DNA of 56,656 nucleotides from Prochlorococcus sp. AG-418-M08. Lineage in GTDB: Bacteria; Cyanobacteriota; Cyanobacteriia; PCC-6307; Cyanobiaceae. The notes under the pieces were generated by a model, which did no database searches, was not told the origin of the DNA, and saw only the letters and a program-made list of their open reading frames with translations. Positions 53,956 through 56,656 of this stretch are shown here, in pieces. Location of the stretch: assembly GCA_003213955.1 (NCBI GenBank), contig QCMG01000011.1:1-56656 (forward strand). Direction: 5' to 3'. Position numbers and translations under genes: made by a program. How positions within the stretch are numbered: the first letter of the stretch is position 1; each line of letters begins with the position of its first letter.

Positions 53956-56568
53956 TTGGATCACACACTTGTTATTGTTGAAAGTCCTACAAAGGCAAAA
54001 ACTATAAGAAGGTTTTTGCCTCCTAATTATGAAGTTTTAGCTTCTATGGGACATGTAAGAGATCTTCCAAAAGGAGCATCTGAAATCCCTGCATCAGTAA
54101 AAAAAGAAAAATGGTCAAGAATAGGAGTAAATACCACAGAAGATTTTGAACCACTTTATATTGTCCCAAAGGAAAAGAAGAAGGTTGTTAAGGATTTAAA
54201 AAATGCTTTAAAAGATGCTACACAATTACTATTGGCAACTGACGAAGATAGGGAAGGAGAGAGTATTAGTTGGCACTTAATGCAAATTCTTAAACCAAAA
54301 ATTCCAACTAAACGAATGGTTTTTCATGAGATTACAAAAAAGGCAATTAATAAGGCTCTTGATGAGACCAGAGAAATTGATATGGAATTAGTTCAGGCCC
54401 AAGAAACAAGAAGAATTCTTGATAGGCTTTTTGGATATGAACTTTCTCCATTACTTTGGAAAAAAGTAGCTCCCAGACTTTCTGCAGGACGTGTTCAGTC
54501 TGTATCTGTAAGATTGCTTGTTAATAAAGAAAGAGAAAGGAGAGCATTTAAAAAAGCCACTTACTGGGGATTAAAAGCCTCTTTGCTGAAAGATAATATT
54601 TCTTTTGAAGGTAAGTTATTTAGTATAAGAGGTCAGAGAATCTCCAATGGTTCTGATTTTGATGAGCAGACAGGTAAATTAAAAAAAGGTAATAAATCTT
54701 TGATTTTGAACGAAGACAGAGCAAAAAGTTTGCTTAAATCTTTATCTAAAGAAAAGTGGAAAGTTCTCAAAATAGAAAAAAAACCTATAACTAGGAAGCC
54801 TGTCCCACCGTTTACTACTAGTACTTTGCAACAGGAAGCTAATCGAAAACTTAGACTATCTGCTAGAGAAACGATGAGATGTGCTCAAGGCTTATATGAG
54901 AGGGGTTTCATAACATATATGAGAACTGATTCGGTACATCTCTCTGAACAAGCAATTAGAGCATCCAGAGAATGTGTAAATTCTAAATATGGAAAGGAAT
55001 ATTTATCAAGTTCAGTTCGTCAATTTAATTCAAATGCAAGAAATGCTCAAGAAGCGCATGAAGCCATAAGACCTGCTGGCGAAGTTTTTAAGACTCCAAA
55101 TGATACAGACCTATCTGGAAGAGATCTCTCTCTTTATGAATTAATTTGGAAAAGAACAGTTGCAAGTCAAATGGCTGAAGCAAGATTAACAATGATTAAT
55201 GCTGAAATAGAGGTTGGTGAAGCAATATTCAAGTCAAGCGGAAAAAGTATTGATTTTGCAGGATTTTTTAGGGCTTATGTAGAGGGGAGTGATGATCCAA
55301 GTGCATCATTAGAGCAACAAGAAGTAATTCTTCCTAATTTAACCCTTGGGTCTGATCTAGAAGTGGCTAGCAATGAAGCTACTTATCATGAGACTAAATC
55401 CCCAGCTAGATATACTGAGGCTGCTTTAGTTAAAGTTTTAGAAAAAGAAGGAATAGGAAGGCCTTCTACTTATGCAAGTATTATTGGAACAATCGTTGAT
55501 AGGGGTTATGCAAATATTTCTTCAAACTCACTTTCACCAACATTTACAGCATTTGCTGTTACAGCATTACTTGAGGAGCATTTCCCTGATCTAGTTGATA
55601 CTACTTTCACAGCAAAAATGGAATCTTCATTAGATGAAATTTCTTCAGGAAATCTTGAGTGGCTTCCGTATTTAGAAACTTTTTATAAAGGTAAAAATGG
55701 TCTAGAGGTAAAAGTTCAGAAAACAGAAGGTGATATTGATGGTAAAGCATACAGACAGGTTGATTTTGAAGATTTACCTTGTGTAGTTAGAATTGGTTCA
55801 AATGGGCCGTGGCTAGAGGGAGTAAAAATAGATGAATCAGGAAATGAAATACAGGCAAAAGGTAATCTTCCAATGGATATTACTCCTGGAGATTTAGATA
55901 AAAAGAAAGTTGATCAAATACTAAGTGGCCCTTCAGATCTAGGGACTGATCCAAAAACTGGTGAGCAAGTTTTTTTAAGATTCGGACCTTATGGTCCTTA
56001 TGTTCAGTTGGGAAATAGTGAGGAGGGTAAAGCTAAGCCGAGGAGAGCATCATTACCTAAAGAGTTAAAAACTGATGACTTATCTTTATCGGAGGCTCTA
56101 AAACTCTTAAGCTTACCGAAATTACTAGGAGAGCATCCCGAAGGTGGAATAATTGAGGCTGATAGAGGAAGATTTGGTCCTTATATAAAATGGATAAAAA
56201 ATGAAAATGATTCTGAAAATAGATCTTTAAAAAAAGAAGATGATGTGTTTAAGGTTGATCTAAAGCGTGCATTAGAAATCCTAGCGATGCCAAAATTAGG
56301 TAGAGGAGGACAAGAAGTAATAAAGGATTTTGGGAAACCCAAAGAATTAAACGAAAAAGTACAAATCTTAAATGGACGATATGGAGTATACGTAAAGTGC
56401 GGCAAAATAAATGCTTCTATGCCAAAAGGTGTTGATTTGGATAAGTTCACAATTGATGATGCATTAGTTTTATTAGGAGAGAAAATGAAAGATAAAAAGA
56501 GTTATACCCCTAAAAAAAGTAAAGCAATTAGTAGAAAGGCTTCAAAGAATAAAAAAATTAAAAAATAA
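53956..56568 (+). CDS. topA: DNA topoisomerase I
   Basis: A roughly 870-residue type IA topoisomerase relaxing negative supercoils. The Toprim region has LVIVESPTKAKTIRRFL near the start and TDEDREGES (about 107-115). The catalytic Tyr is in GFITYMRTDSVHLS. Instead of classical cysteine zinc fingers, the C-terminus has repeats with F-G-P-Y-x-x-Y (RFGPYGPYVQLG, GRFGPYIKW, GRYGVYVKCG) and a basic tail. TTG at 53956, directly before DHTLVIVES, is preferred over the TTG at 53920. Confidence 0.96.
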   Translation: MDHTLVIVESPTKAKTIRRFLPPNYEVLASMGHVRDLPKGASEIPASVKKEKWSRIGVNTTEDFEPLYIVPKEKKKVVKDLKNALKDATQLLLATDEDREGESISWHLMQILKPKIPTKRMVFHEITKKAINKALDETREIDMELVQAQETRRILDRLFGYELSPLLWKKVAPRLSAGRVQSVSVRLLVNKERERRAFKKATYWGLKASLLKDNISFEGKLFSIRGQRISNGSDFDEQTGKLKKGNKSLILNEDRAKSLLKSLSKEKWKVLKIEKKPITRKPVPPFTTSTLQQEANRKLRLSARETMRCAQGLYERGFITYMRTDSVHLSEQAIRASRECVNSKYGKEYLSSSVRQFNSNARNAQEAHEAIRPAGEVFKTPNDTDLSGRDLSLYELIWKRTVASQMAEARLTMINAEIEVGEAIFKSSGKSIDFAGFFRAYVEGSDDPSASLEQQEVILPNLTLGSDLEVASNEATYHETKSPARYTEAALVKVLEKEGIGRPSTYASIIGTIVDRGYANISSNSLSPTFTAFAVTALLEEHFPDLVDTTFTAKMESSLDEISSGNLEWLPYLETFYKGKNGLEVKVQKTEGDIDGKAYRQVDFEDLPCVVRIGSNGPWLEGVKIDESGNEIQAKGNLPMDITPGDLDKKKVDQILSGPSDLGTDPKTGEQVFLRFGPYGPYVQLGNSEEGKAKPRRASLPKELKTDDLSLSEALKLLSLPKLLGEHPEGGIIEADRGRFGPYIKWIKNENDSENRSLKKEDDVFKVDLKRALEILAMPKLGRGGQEVIKDFGKPKELNEKVQILNGRYGVYVKCGKINASMPKGVDLDKFTIDDALVLLGEKMKDKKSYTPKKSKAISRKASKNKKIKK

Positions 56569-56570
56569 AT

Positions 56571-56656
56571 ATGGAGTTTAAATTAAATAAATTTTTTTTA
56601 TTGATTATTTTAATTTCATTGCAATCTTGTTCTGGAGGAAGAATTGGAAATTTTCT
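56571..56656 (+). CDS. Start of a lipoprotein gene (cut by window edge)
   Basis: ATG at 56571, two bases after topA, opens a frame that runs to the window edge (28 codons). The first residues form a basic N-terminus and hydrophobic segment ending in LQSCSGG, a type II signal peptide with a lipobox Cys at about residue 20. A lipoprotein anchored in the membrane is likely. The rest of the gene lies outside. Confidence 0.65.
   Translation, partial: MEFKLNKFFLLIILISLQSCSGGRIGNF

Overview
The window is an AT-rich, gene-dense stretch of a marine picocyanobacterial chromosome, almost certainly high-light-adapted Prochlorococcus. The evidence is the very low GC, small gaps, frequent TTG/GTG starts, and genes typical of the group: chlG, ndhB, pipX, a DciA-like DUF721 protein, DUF1823, DUF2862, DUF4278, LrtA-type Hpf, and a TopA with a basic C-terminal tail. 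Strain and family assignments rest on recognising sequences by eye; no search was run.

Bases 1-9104 are an accessory island. At its right edge a tyrosine recombinase reads away from the 3' end of tRNA-Thr(GGT), the classic arrangement of an element integrated at a tRNA. To its left lie a small zinc-ribbon gene coupled to the integrase, a Schlafen/AlbA_2-domain protein, two or three small secreted or membrane unknowns, and a three-gene operon (basic small protein, excisionase-like HTH protein, RepA-like RecA-fold ATPase). A large SNF2/RapA-type helicase resembling the DISARM helicase DrmD runs off the left edge. Integrase plus excisionase-like protein plus replication-type ATPase at a tRNA resembles the integrative elements called tycheposons in Prochlorococcus. 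The ATPase has an unusual start: the well-placed ATG with a strong ribosome binding site is out of frame and meets a run of nine A residues.

Bases 9105-56656 are conserved core. In order: tRNA-Thr and tRNA-Tyr; aroQ, miaE, cobI, DUF1823, der, ecfT; the nitrogen-signalling pair pipX/yggS followed by sepF and proC; a leftward set of a GT4 glycosyltransferase, recO, a DeoC-family protein and hpf; lipB, acyl-ACP/CoA synthetase, ylqD; pdhC and queA; a leftward sulfur amino-acid set (cysK and two Cys/Met-metabolism PLP enzymes) below rpsD; yidD, a glutaredoxin-like protein, murE and an SDR; a cysteine-desulfurase/lyase-like enzyme, an ArsM-like methyltransferase, and a glutamine-II riboswitch controlling a DUF4278 peptide; nfu, mqo, lepA, a lone oligopeptide-type ABC permease and trmH.

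The last part holds a compact operon of a DCC-family thiol protein, a TIGR03643 protein, a 43-residue DUF2256 zinc protein and a photolyase-related protein whose iron-sulfur cysteines look incomplete. Then come rsmB, a class A penicillin-binding protein, chlG, DUF2862, hisF, menG, DciA-like, birA, a MacB/LolD-type ATPase, ndhB, topA, and the start of a lipoprotein gene.

The points most worth a second look are the A9 frameshift in the RepA-like gene, the tRNA-anchored element with its cargo, the photolyase operon, the glutamine riboswitch unit, and the DeoC-family protein that has lost its Schiff-base lysine.
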